Shown: positions 36,654-47,242 of the stretch, one piece after another | How the letters are laid out: each line of letters opens with the position of its first letter | Numbering within the stretch: the first letter of the stretch is position 1 | From: Arabidopsis thaliana | Lineage: Eukaryota > Streptophyta > Magnoliopsida > Brassicales > Brassicaceae | Direction of reading: 5' to 3' | DNA length: 64,000 bases | NCBI RefSeq assembly: GCF_000001735.4 | Contig: NC_003071.7 | Location: 8,425,151-8,489,150 of the forward strand | The notes under the pieces: model-generated | Databases searched by the model: none | Seen by the model: only the letters and a program-made list of their open reading frames with translations | Told to the model about the DNA's origin: nothing | Translations under genes and position numbers: made by a program

Positions 36654-39197
36654 ATGGGTCGCAACGTCAAAACCAAGGCAAAGAGGAAGAACAAGGTTTG
36701 AACTTTTTGAATCCCAGCTTTATCTTGTTTCGATTCTCCAATCTGATGTTCTCAAACCAAAACCTAATTGTGTGAATTGGATTTATTTTTGTTTGGTTTT
36801 GAATTATAATAGAAGAAAGCAGAGGCGTCTTCTTCCGAGATACCATCGATACCAACTAGGGTTTGGCAACCAGGTGTTGATACCCTTGAAGATGGAGAAG
36901 AACTTCAGTGTGACCCTTCTGCTTATAATTCTCTCCATGGCTTCCATGTTGGTTGGCCCTGTCTGAGGTAATATCATTTCTACTCCTATACATGTGTTCA
37001 TGAAGCTGAAAGCGTGAGACTTAAGGGATAATTCAAATGAGAAGCTTCTTCTTTGTTTGTCAACAGTGTAAAGAAATGTGTTTGCAAGTTTACGATTCAT
37101 TAAGTTAAGAAAACTACTGTTTGTGAATGATTACAGTGAAAGTTTTGGTGATTTGATGGCTTTCAATTATTTTTCTCAGCTTTGACATTTTAGGTGATAA
37201 GTTGGGTTTGAACCGAACTGAGTTTCCTCACACACTTTATATGGTGGCTGGGACTCAGGTAAGTTTTGTACTTTTTATATCTTCATATGTATTTGTGCTT
37301 TTAGAATCCTGTGTATACGTTTTCTTTTTTTCTTTAGGCTGAGAAAGCAGCTCATAACTCCATAGGGTTATTTAAAATCACCAACGTATCTGGTAAGAGA
37401 CGTGATGTTGTGCCTAAGACATTTGGCAATGGTGAGGATGAGGATGAGGATGACGAAGATGACAGTGACAGCGATGATGATGACGGAGATGAAGCTTCTA
37501 AAACTCCAAATATTCAGGTAATTCTTGATTCGTTTTAACTCTTGTGTTATTCATTCATATCTCTTGTCTCCTAAGGCGGGAGAGTCCTCGTGGTTGATAT
37601 TTTCTCTCAAAATTTTGGTATACAGGTTCGAAGGGTTGCTCACCATGGATGTGTTAACCGTATACGTGCAATGCCACAAAACTCTCATATCTGTGTCTCT
37701 TGGGCAGATTCTGGTCATGTACAGGTAAGATTATATTTTTGTCTACTTTCACAGCTTGGGTGTCTTTTTTTGTATGTGTCTTTGTTAATGTGGATTAGCT
37801 TTTGTGTTTCTTGACAGGTCTGGGACATGAGCTCTCATCTTAATGCTTTAGCCGAATCAGAAACAGAGGGTAAAGATGGAACTTCACCGGTTCTTAACCA
37901 AGCACCCTTGGTTAACTTTTCTGGTCACAAAGATGAAGGCTATGCTATAGACTGGAGTCCTGCAACCGCTGGAAGACTTCTTTCCGGTATAGTTATCTCA
38001 GAAATTTCTGCGATACTAAATAATTACATGCTTTTCGGCATGGTCAATGTAATTTTTTTTTCTCCACTGGCTAGGGGACTGCAAGAGTATGATTCACCTG
38101 TGGGAGCCAGCTTCTGGTTCATGGGCTGTTGATCCTATTCCGTTCGCTGGACACACTGCAAGTGTTGAAGATTTACAAGTAAAACTGCCACTTTACAGCT
38201 AAATAATATGTTTGCTTGTACCATTTCCTTTTGGCTGAACAATCTGTTTCTTTATTCCAGTGGAGTCCAGCCGAAGAAAACGTGTTTGCCTCATGTTCTG
38301 TGGATGGGAGTGTTGCAGTCTGGGATATTCGACTTGGGAAGTCCCCTGCACTATCTTTCAAGGCACATAACGCAGATGTGAATGTCATCTCATGGAACAG
38401 GTTCTTGTCCCACTATGCTGTATAACTTAATTCTGTTTGGTTTTGTGCTTCCCACGAATGTTGTAGTCTTAATTTTTCTTCTTTCATGAAGGCTGGCTAG
38501 TTGCATGTTGGCCTCAGGAAGTGATGACGGGACATTCTCCATCCGTGATCTTAGACTGATCAAAGTAAGTTAAAAACCGTAGCTATATATTTTCCTTAGC
38601 AATCTCTTAACAAGATTCTGATATGGTGGCATATAAATCTTGAACTAGGGTGGAGATGCTGTGGTAGCACATTTTGAGTACCATAAGCATCCTATTACGT
38701 CAATTGAATGGAGCGCTCATGAAGCTTCGACACTTGCAGTCACTTCCGGTGATAACCAGCTCACGTAAGCAAGAATACAATACACACCGATTCTCTCCAG
38801 AAAAACCAAAACTCTGTCTTAATTGTTTTTGGCTATCTGTTGTATTTACAGGATATGGGATCTATCCTTAGAGAAGGATGAAGAAGAAGAGGCAGAGTTC
38901 AATGCACAGACCAAGGAACTAGTCAACACACCTCAAGACTTGCCTCCTCAGCTTCTCTTTGTTCACCAAGTAACATTCTTACTTCAACTATCATTAGCTT
39001 GGTTTATTTGATCTATGTATATTTTGTCTGAAAACCTCGATTATTTTTTTGGGGAAAACCAGGGACAAAAAGATCTGAAGGAACTTCACTGGCACAACCA
39101 GATTCCGGGGATGATCATCTCAACTGCTGGTGATGGTTTCAACATCTTAATGCCTTACAACATTCAGAACACGCTTCCGTCTGAGCTACCAGCCTGA
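36654..39197 (+). CDS. Glutamate-rich WD40 protein, GRWD1/Rrb1 type
   Basis: This is the plant homologue of GRWD1 (yeast Rrb1), a nuclear WD40 protein that escorts ribosomal protein L3 and, in animals, also binds histones. It has about 470 residues over a dozen exons. The start [16 protein letters not shown] is a basic nuclear-localisation stretch. The H4-binding-like segment [20 protein letters not shown] follows, then an acidic block of Asp/Glu/Ser codons at 37425-37495. WD repeats follow ([45 protein letters not shown]), with [13 protein letters not shown] and [13 protein letters not shown] at blade starts. The C-terminus reads [12 protein letters not shown]. Role by homology; no plant-specific data are used. 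It is convergent with the hydrolase gene, 185 bp between stops. Confidence 0.9.
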
Positions 39198-39382
39198 AAG
39201 ACAAGGTCTTACTCTGAAAACTCTTGAAGTATTACTCATAGTTTTGTGTTGTCCTCTCTCTGTTCTCTTTCCTTGTATCATTGATGGCAAGTTGCAAGAA
39301 TTATACACTCTTTCACAAGTTTCAAGTTTTCATCATCAGTTTATTTACTGATTTCAGTTGTGACAAAATGTCAAATTTTGAT

Positions 39383-40381
39383 TTACATTCTCCTCTCCAG
39401 TAACAGAAGCCACAAGCCTAATAATAGTTTAATCCTTAACAAGTAAAAAAAAATCAAGTAGATTAATTGTTGAATTCTGCTCATAACATTCTCCAATTTG
39501 AAAATTACAAGTAGTGGATAAACTTTGATTAAATGATCGAAAACACTCATGTAGAATGTAACAACTATCATGACGATGATGAGCCATCTCCCAAAGACAA
39601 CTAACAAATTGTGTTGTTCAACAATCGCAGTCTTGGTAAACTCCACCGCTATGGAAACCAATTCCTTCTGATGTTTGGTGTAACCATGATTAGCTCCTTC
39701 CACAATCTCCAGCTTATGATTCGGTATAACCTTTGCAAACTCCTTAGCATCTTCCCCAGGTACCACGGTATCATCCGAACCATGAACTGTCAAAACTTTG
39801 CATTGTTTATCAATATTGAGACAAGCTTGATGCATATCAGTGTTTAACCTATCCATTAAAGACTCTTGAGTAACACGAAAACAAGATTTGCCCTCTGTAG
39901 CATCAATAAACCCCTGTTCCTTAATCTTTTCTATATAACCATCTCCGAGACGCACATCATTCTTAAGATCAAAACGTCCAGAGATATTGACGACATTGCG
40001 GATATAATCGGGAAACTTGGAAGCATAGAGAAGAACGACATCACCACCTTTACTATGACCAAGAATGACAGGAACTAGACGGTTCATGATGTTAGAGGAG
40101 GACAAGTGTTGAATAACGTAATGCAGATCATCCTCTGCTTCACTGTTGAAGTTACCATAATAGAAAGTTCCTTCACTATCTCCGTTACCAGAGAAATCGA
40201 AACGAAAAGAGCTGATTTTTTCTTTCTCCAAAGCTGTAGCCACGTTTTTGAGAATCTTGTTGGTCTTGTCCGATCTAAAGCCATGGCATAAGACCACAAC
40301 TTCTTTTGATCCAGTTTCGTGAAGCAGACCCACGAGCTTCTCGTTGCGGCGGTTCGGAATCACGATCTTCGTTGGCTTCAT
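39383..40381 (-). CDS. Alpha/beta hydrolase with hydrophobic C-terminal tail
   Basis: A single exon encodes 332 residues of the serine-hydrolase superfamily (S33-like or bacterial esterase-like). Visible elements: CHGFRSDK oxyanion-side motif near residue 32, FRFDFSGNGDSEG (60-71), nucleophile elbow GHSKGG with Ser110, acid Asp204 in GSDDTVVP, and His232 in ANHGYT. The catalytic triad therefore looks complete. The fold ends near residue 256. The last 75 or so residues are unusual: two or three long hydrophobic stretches (FGRWLIIVMIVVTFYMSVF and a Leu/Ile-rich segment) ending LLLERRM. This could tail-anchor the enzyme to a membrane, or it could be a read-on into former 3' sequence. The substrate is unknown. 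It corresponds to At2g19550 from memory. Confidence 0.85.
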   Translation of the reverse strand: MKPTKIVIPNRRNEKLVGLLHETGSKEVVVLCHGFRSDKTNKILKNVATALEKEKISSFRFDFSGNGDSEGTFYYGNFNSEAEDDLHYVIQHLSSSNIMNRLVPVILGHSKGGDVVLLYASKFPDYIRNVVNISGRFDLKNDVRLGDGYIEKIKEQGFIDATEGKSCFRVTQESLMDRLNTDMHQACLNIDKQCKVLTVHGSDDTVVPGEDAKEFAKVIPNHKLEIVEGANHGYTKHQKELVSIAVEFTKTAIVEQHNLLVVFGRWLIIVMIVVTFYMSVFDHLIKVYPLLVIFKLENVMSRIQQLIYLIFFYLLRIKLLLGLWLLLLERRM

Positions 40382-40773
40382 CGTCTTTTTGCTTCAGGTG
40401 GTAATCGTAGAGAAGAAAACAATGAGGCCCCCTATTGATGTAAAAAGAATAAGGTAATGGAAGTATGGAACTGGAACTCTCGCCAAAGATCAAATTGCAT
40501 TTTTCTGTGGAGATACGAATGAGACTCGTAATCACTTTTTCTTTTTTTTGCTAAACTAAAACTCGTAATCACTTATTCTTCTCATGTCGATATTCAGTGG
40601 AAATTTGGACCTTACTCGTAAGTAGACTCCTCAACCATGGTGAAAACTCCACAGTTTTAAAGTCACATTTCTATTGTAAAAACAGTTTTTGTTTTTTGTT
40701 TGAATGAATTTTACACACAATTAGAAAATAAAAAGTGTTTGTTGATACAACAAAAAAAATAACACGTGAAGAC
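40382..40773. other. Intergenic region, hydrolase promoter and EER5 3' end
   Basis: This 392-bp gap must hold the hydrolase promoter (both genes are on the minus strand) and the EER5 3' untranslated region. The sequence GTAATCACTTTTTCTT/GTAATCACTTATTCTT is repeated near 40528 and 40565. No gene was recognised. Confidence 0.6.
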
Positions 40774-43700
40774 TTATGAGCTAACAGGCTTCCCGTTTAG
40801 TTTAGGGAAAGGATCTTGCTTGCTTAGAACTACCACTTTGCTCTTGTGAGCTAAATAACCTTTCACAAGGTTTTTGTATATCAATATCGTCATTATACAT
40901 TCCACCTGCAAATACAGTATTATTTTGACAACTGTGAGTTTATAGAAGATTTCAATTTTAGAAGAAGTCAAAAGCAATGAATGGGATGGTATTGTAGAAC
41001 AAACCTCGTCCAGATCCATGTCCATATCTAGCCATCTTAGTGCTTTGGCAATCCCTTCAAGCTTCAGCTGGTGAGCTCTCGCTGGATCACTCAGCTTCTG
41101 GTTTATATAACTGAAACATTGATAATAATAAGAGTTATAAACTCAAGAATCTTGGATGGTATCATAGCTTGTCTTTGCTTACATTTTCTTCATGAGTCTC
41201 TGGTAGACTTGGAGCTCTAGCTTTTCCAAGACAAGATACACACCCGACCTCAAGAACCTGTATAAAAGAAGAGTATTAGATCGAGATATTAAGTTGTTCG
41301 GTGATAGAATCAAAATACTCATCATATAGAGACTTGCACAACTCTACTCTCGACCCAACTGCAAATCCTAACCCCTAGACAAATCCAGAACATCCCAACT
41401 CTTTCTGCCCCAATTTTCTTTTAACCTGTTAGCTCTCTACCTAAGAACCAGGTGTTACTGACCTGTCAGCAGAGCTATATAATCCACTACAAGCAGCCTA
41501 TACTAATTCCAATACTCATGCTCTAGAGTATCCACAAGGACTCTATCATTTGGATTAGATGAGAAAAGCAAGATATCGAAAGAAATACATACCGATCTTC
41601 ATGTTCTTGAAGAGCATGCCGGAGAAGCCTTAGATCACCCTTTCTCAGAGCTTGCACAATCTTTGTGTACTGGACACGTAGAGAAATAGGATTAAGAGAG
41701 ATATGATATCACTCAGCAGATGCGAAATAAGTTTTGACATAGATTCGAAGAAAATTTTATAGAACAACAGAAAAGTCGTTACCTCATGCAGATTATAATT
41801 TCGCAGGAGCTCATCTTTTGGTATAATTCCTAAAGAAAGCTTCACCGGTACCAAATACTTTAATATCATCCTGATTCACATAAGGCCACATTAGCTGATT
41901 AAGCAACGCAATGCAAGAGTAAGGTAATCACAGAGTAAAACCAGAATCAGACCTTATATTTCGTTCTCTTTTGGGGTTGCAATTTTGCAAGGCATATGAT
42001 AGCTTTGTATCAGCCTGCAAGATCCAAAAAAAGAGATTAAATGTTACTATCAATATTTGGATTGACACTACGAAATGAACTGTGATGGTAAGAAAAAATC
42101 TCTTAGTGACTCACAGCAGGAAAATTTTCGTTGAAGACTTCTAATCGGCCGGTATAATACATGTATGTAACCTGGTGTTTGCGAAGAATAAACAGAAGAT
42201 AATAAGTAACCGAATAAGGAGGCCAAAAACTAAAACTGTTTGCAGAGAACTGCGCCAGACCTTATCTCTTCTTGGAAACTCCTCAAAGTCAAATATCCGA
42301 GCAGTTTCGATACTTCTTATTACACTTCGACAAAGATTGACGGTTCCAAGCTAAAATACAAAATTGGGGATACCTGTTTAGTACTCCATTTAATGGTTAA
42401 ATCATAAATATCAAACTGTTGCCAGAAAGCATATCACCTTAAAGTAGGTCTTGAACAATTGGCAAGTCACATATAATGCTCCGACTCGTTTTGGACCTTT
42501 CCCCTATAGTTTAAAACTACATAAGGAGCCGGAAAAAATATTGAACACAAATATAAACTAATATTCCTGAAGATATATAGATAGATCAAAGGGAAAACTT
42601 ACAGCAAGAACTCCAAAAACTTTCATGAGAAGAGACCCAGCTGCTTTTAATTTCTCTGGAGACTTTCCATTAGAAGTTAAATCTTTATCAGCCTGCAATT
42701 CCATGTGGAAAAATCATGCTTTCAGAACTGACTCCTCGACACAATGAAACCAGACAAGGTTAAGATTTTGAAAAAGGGATATACAAATGAGATACTACCT
42801 TTTCCGCAAGAACTCGAATTTCATAACAAACTACATACAGAGCTTCCAATGCCCAAGCAGATTCCCAATTACGAAACTCCTGAACAAATGCACTGCACAT
42901 ATAGAATCCATCAGATATCAGACATTGTGAACAGACAAAAAAAAAAGCTTATCACCCTGAAATCATATTAGACATCAATAGAGGAGCAGAGAGGAACAAG
43001 AAGACTTTACTTGGCAAACTTATCGAAAGCAAGGTATGCTTCGACTAGATTCCCAACTCGGTAACTTTGTAGAGAACGAAACACATGAGCCAGAATCTCG
43101 CCATATTCAGAGAATCTATCAGACTGTCTAATCAAACTGCTAGAATCCTGTATCAGTCAAAGAAAAGAAAACTCAAAGGATTCAGCACTTTCACAGCTCT
43201 CTACATATAAATAAAAACCCTAAATCTAAAATCCATACTCATAAACTCAAACATAGACATAGAGTGTTCACTACAACAACTCAATAGGAGACACTTTCAC
43301 GGCCTAAATTCATACTCATTGGTGAAGCAGGAGGACCCAATTGGAAAATCATACTCATTAGTGAAGTAGGAGGATCCTAGATTGACATTGATTGAACCTA
43401 AAAGATACACACTTTGCTAACATAAAGATAATGTTCCTAGTGTTTTGAGCCCTAAATTCAGAAATTCATACTCATTGGTGAAGTAGGAGGACCCAATTAG
43501 AAAATCATACTCTTAAGGATCTTACATTGAATCGATTTAACCTAAAAGTTACAAACTTTGCTAACATAAAAACCATGCTCCTAGTGTTCACAATTCATAC
43601 GAGAACCCAATCGGAACATATCAGAAGCATCCTGGATTTGAAATCGAACCTAACTTTACCAATTTACAAGGATCATGCCACTAATCACAGGAACATACTC

Positions 43701-43919
43701 CAAGCTGCTAATTTGAATCATGGGTCTCGATTTAACAGAGAATATATGTACCTGGAAGACGTTGAGTGCGTCGGCGAGTGAGAGAAGAGGTGGAGAATTG
43801 GAAGAGAAAGAGAGGAGACGGCAAAGTGTAGAAGAGTCTTGGTACGAAACGGCGTCGCAGAATCGGTTTAGGTATTCAGTGATTCTCCGGTGAGCTTCAC
43901 CCATACTAACGTACGCCAT
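40774..43919 (-). CDS. EER5: PCI-domain TREX-2 subunit EER5/THP1
   Basis: This is a homologue of yeast Thp1, the PCI-domain subunit of the TREX-2 complex that couples transcription to mRNA export at the nuclear pore. In Arabidopsis the eer5 mutant has an enhanced ethylene response. The protein is about 410 residues over many small exons. It starts MAYVSMGEAHRRITEYLNRF at 43919 and continues SSTLCRLLSFSSN. Helical repeats include FRNWESAWALEALYVVCYEI, GKGPKRVGALYVTCQLFKTY and YMYYTGRLEVFNENFPAA. The winged-helix end of the PCI domain includes RMILKYLVPVKLSLG, RALRKGDLRLLRHAL-like sequence and LDLDEVECIMTILIYKNLVK, and the protein ends LNGKPVSS. Its first intron (about 43150-43750) contains a duplicated segment. 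Confidence 0.9.
43302..43590. repeat. Intronic direct duplication in EER5
   Basis: Two copies, about 43302-43446 and 43450-43590, share CCTAAATTC, CATACTCATTGGTGAAG, AGGAGGACCCAATT, GAAAATCATACTC, AACCTAAAAG, ACTTTGCTAACATAAA and CTCCTAGTGTT in the same order. The first copy also contains a smaller 39-bp duplication (ACTCATT-GTGAAG-AGGAGGA). A third, shorter remnant (GAGAACCCAATCGGAA) follows at about 43600. All lie in the first intron. Confidence 0.88.
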
Positions 43920-45447
43920 TGTCACCTTCTTCGTCTGCGTCTTCCTTATTCTTTGAGAGAGACACGAAATCAAATAAGTCGCCAGGAAAAAAAAGGAAAT
44001 AACGGAGTTGAGAAAAACGACGGCGTTTGGTAATTAACTAAATTGTTACTACGTACTAGTCTTTTCTGGTATTAGACTTATTGACATATGTTAGTTGGGC
44101 CATTTAAGGCCCATATGAAATACAATCATTAAAATGTTTGAAAATTTATTTGTAAAGGATTTGAAAATATCATTAGTGTTGGAAGGATTTTAAAGTTCCT
44201 GTAATCGGTGGTACTGATCATGAATTTTTTTTAGAGTTTTTAAGTTCATATAATCGTTTTATAGATCATGATTAATTTGCTTTAAGGTTTTTTAAGTTCA
44301 TGTAATCGTCCGTAATGTTGACATCTGTATGTAAATATGTCTTCTTAGCCCGATGGTGACGTGAGGAACTTTCTTGAAGGGACATGAAATCAATTTATAC
44401 CATGCATATAACTCAACAAGTTGCCAAAAACTCGAAGAAATGAATATAATCAACTTGTCAAAAGTAATTAACTGATCAAATAAATCACTTGTTTCCAAAT
44501 GTGATTTATACTTTCACACTTCTATATATTCCCATTGATATTCCCCTTCTTTCATAGTTAGCAAAGGCCTCTACTACATGTACATGATAAATAAATAAAT
44601 AAAAATCACGCTAATCATATAATTATCAATATATTTTATTCTTGAACACACAATTAATAGAAATTTTGAGTTGAGAGAAGTCAATCCAGGATTAGTATTT
44701 ATGTGTAATGCTAAAAGTTGAAGATAACGAGAAACTTGAGAGGTTTTTAAGGTTCCTACTTTATTTTTGGTATGAAGGTTCCTACTAAAATATGCTCTTA
44801 TATATCATTTTATTTAAAAAGCATTCCATTTGAAACTAATCTAAAAATCTTTAGATTCATTGTTCACCACTCATAGTAAGAGTTGCATGTGGACCATCTT
44901 ATATTCTCTACTTTCTCATACTTCGTATTTGGAACCTTTATTCCAACAAATTCAATGTGTAAAGCCATCATTACGTTCATTTATTTTTGCCTTTTTGCGT
45001 ACATAAAAGAAACATCATAACTTGACATGTAAAAAAAAAAATCATTGATTCGATTTGAGACTTTTGAAAACCTTGTCAATTTTATAAAATTTGGCCGATT
45101 TGATCTAATCCACATAATCCATCCCTTATAGACGAAATTAAATTTTCAAAGGGGATATTAAAAAAAAATATCAAAAAATGGAAAAATTTAATATCAACAA
45201 TTTTTTTTTTAACAATACTCCATAAACATAATAATTGTATTAAATTTAATTTTTTAATACAATAAACATTTTTAACAAATTTAAAAATATAAACTTTTCT
45301 TATTCTCTATGTGTTATCCATCACATCAATTTCAACACTTTTTTTTTTTCCGTCAATTTCAACACTTTTAAGAATTAAAAAGTCTCATTTTCTTTTTATT
45401 CCTTTTTTTTTAAAATTCCTTTATTTTTCGGATAATTAAATGATTCT
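43920..45447. other. Intergenic region, EER5 promoter and CDA1 3' side
   Basis: The EER5 promoter lies at the left, with ACGACGGCGTTT near 44017-44028. A three-copy repeat follows at 44183-44309. The remainder is very AT-rich, including long A and T runs at 45030-45430. No gene was recognised. Confidence 0.6.
44183..44309. repeat. Degenerate three-copy tandem repeat, about 50 bp
   Basis: Copies begin near 44183, 44235 and 44282. Each has a T-rich start, then AAGTTC(A/C)T(A/G)TAATCG. The first two continue into GATCATGA followed by a T run; the third breaks off after TAATCG. It lies about 270 bp upstream of EER5. Confidence 0.75.
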
Positions 45448-46353
45448 CTAAGCTTCATAGCAATGAAACACTTTGAATTCGCATTTCGGCGATATAGTCT
45501 CTAATAACAACCTCGCCGTGTGCTCTTGCCTCACCACCGCATCTTCTTTCTCCACCAGAACCGCTCCGACGATCCTCTCGTATCCTCCTCCACCACCATT
45601 AGCCACATAATCAACCAACGCCGCCTGTACTGGTCCCATACTAGGATTATACGCCGCCGATTCCATATACCAACCTCTGTACACTTTCCCGTCACAATCC
45701 ACCAGCGAAACTCCCGATGGACATAAACTATACGGCGCGTACGATCTATTCGCCGCCGCTAAAGCCGTTTGTTTCAAATCGGCGGATGAATCGGTGTTTC
45801 CGTTACAAATCGAATCCAGATCTGAGATTTTGAGATGGTTATCGTGAGATTCGAGAAGAAGAGGATGATCTTTCCCGAGAAGATCGTCGGGACCGAATCT
45901 GTGTGGCAAGAAGCTTCCGAGACGTAAGAATCCGTCTGAATCGGCGGCGGAATCGGAATCGGCGGAGTTGTTTGGATCGGTGATAAGGATTTTGATTTCA
46001 GGTGCGTCGCGAATTTCTTGGAGGAATTGACGGCAATGGCCACATGGTGCGGCGGAGACGGCGAAGAAATTGAGATGACGTTCACCGTTGAGTGTGAGAT
46101 TGGTGACGAGGAACTGTTCGGCGTGGATTGAGTGGTGGAGAGGGAGATTTGGGAATTCGACATTGACGCCTAAGAAGATCCGACCTGATGATCCGAGTCC
46201 GACGACTGCGACGTTGAATTTCGAAATCGGAGTTCGAGCGTAGGATTGTGCTGGTTTGACTAGCGACGGGAGGAGCTGAATGACGGAAACGCCGAGTTGT
46301 TTCGCGGCGGATTCTGCTTCTTTGGATTGGATTACGAAGCTTGGCTTATCCAT
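45448..46353 (-). CDS. CDA1: Cytidine deaminase 1
   Basis: A single exon encodes 301 residues of the homodimeric, E. coli-like cytidine deaminase class. The enzyme converts cytidine and deoxycytidine to uridine and deoxyuridine in pyrimidine salvage. The catalytic N-terminal domain has the zinc ligand His77 and catalytic Glu79 in HAEQ, and the ligands Cys104 and Cys107 in PCGHCRQF. The second, degenerate deaminase domain (about 190-301) contains ALAAANRSYAPYSLCPSG and ends CEFKVFHCYEA. A Ser/Asp-rich linker lies near residues 127-145. Codons are GC-richer than the surrounding DNA. Known A. thaliana biology makes this the main functional family member; the others cluster elsewhere. Confidence 0.95.
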   Translation of the reverse strand: MDKPSFVIQSKEAESAAKQLGVSVIQLLPSLVKPAQSYARTPISKFNVAVVGLGSSGRIFLGVNVEFPNLPLHHSIHAEQFLVTNLTLNGERHLNFFAVSAAPCGHCRQFLQEIRDAPEIKILITDPNNSADSDSAADSDGFLRLGSFLPHRFGPDDLLGKDHPLLLESHDNHLKISDLDSICNGNTDSSADLKQTALAAANRSYAPYSLCPSGVSLVDCDGKVYRGWYMESAAYNPSMGPVQAALVDYVANGGGGGYERIVGAVLVEKEDAVVRQEHTARLLLETISPKCEFKVFHCYEA

Positions 46354-47242
46354 TGCGGGTTGATCCGGTTTGGGTCGCGTAAATGGGTCGGGTTATTTTT
46401 AGATGGGAGAGATCCGGGAAATGAGGAATTATGAAATGGATGCTGGACAAACAAACTATTTATAGATACAACAACGTAGGAAACTACATTACGCAAATGA
46501 AGTTTTGGTTCGGTTTCGGTTATGTTTCGGTTTACGTTTGGTACAAAATAGAAAAATTATATCAGAATTGAATTTACAAATAATATGATTTCGGTTTGAC
46601 TAAGCCGCATGGAATCATTGTTATGAAAACTACCAAAAATGCAATAGAGTATTAGTGTAACGTAATGTTAAAATCGTGGTCTAATTAAGAAAACACCTAG
46701 TAGTTTCATCAACCACGTTACGAAACTACAATAATCTCCGGATAATATTATTTTAGAGGTCAGAAATGAATTAAACTATAGCTAAAAGACAGCTTAGTTT
46801 CATATAATTTTGATAGTATTAAACATTTTAATTCCGGTGTTGTCAATTTTAAGTTCCCAAAAAAATAGTTAAGAACAAAGGTGATAGTACTATTGTTGAC
46901 AAAAGAAAACAAAGATTAGGTTTTGTTCTTATCGTTGGAATCAACGTCACAGACCAAAAGAGAAGTCTTTGTTGATAATTACGTTTTAACCAACGGTTAA
47001 GTTTTTCTTAATAGAAGAAACTGAGAAAACTCTATGACAACAATCAGTTTTCCAATTAGGGTCAGTTGTTTGTTTACATAGATAAGTGCCATTTTGTCGA
47101 ACATAAACTGATAAACATAGAAACAAAATCCATAAAAAGAAAAAAACCTTTTCCACACACAAAGAAATCATAATATGACGAGCTATTTCCGAAAACTCCA
47201 ATCTCAACAAACTACAAACAAATTTATAGACACAAACACATT
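46354..47242. other. Intergenic region, CDA1 promoter and TET2 3' side
   Basis: This contains the CDA1 promoter (with the TATA candidate) and the TET2 3' end. A short run of GGTTTCGGTT and GGTTTACG motifs at 46505-46540 is the only local pattern noticed. No gene was recognised. Confidence 0.6.
46457..46465 (-). promoter_or_regulatory. TATA box candidate for CDA1
   Basis: On the minus strand TATAAATAG lies 104-112 bp upstream of the CDA1 ATG. Confidence 0.5.

Noticed and set aside
41300-41580. Extra exon in the EER5 intron near 41300-41580
   Set aside because: The stretch is less AT-rich but has stops in all frames that could join the flanking exons, so it was left as intron.
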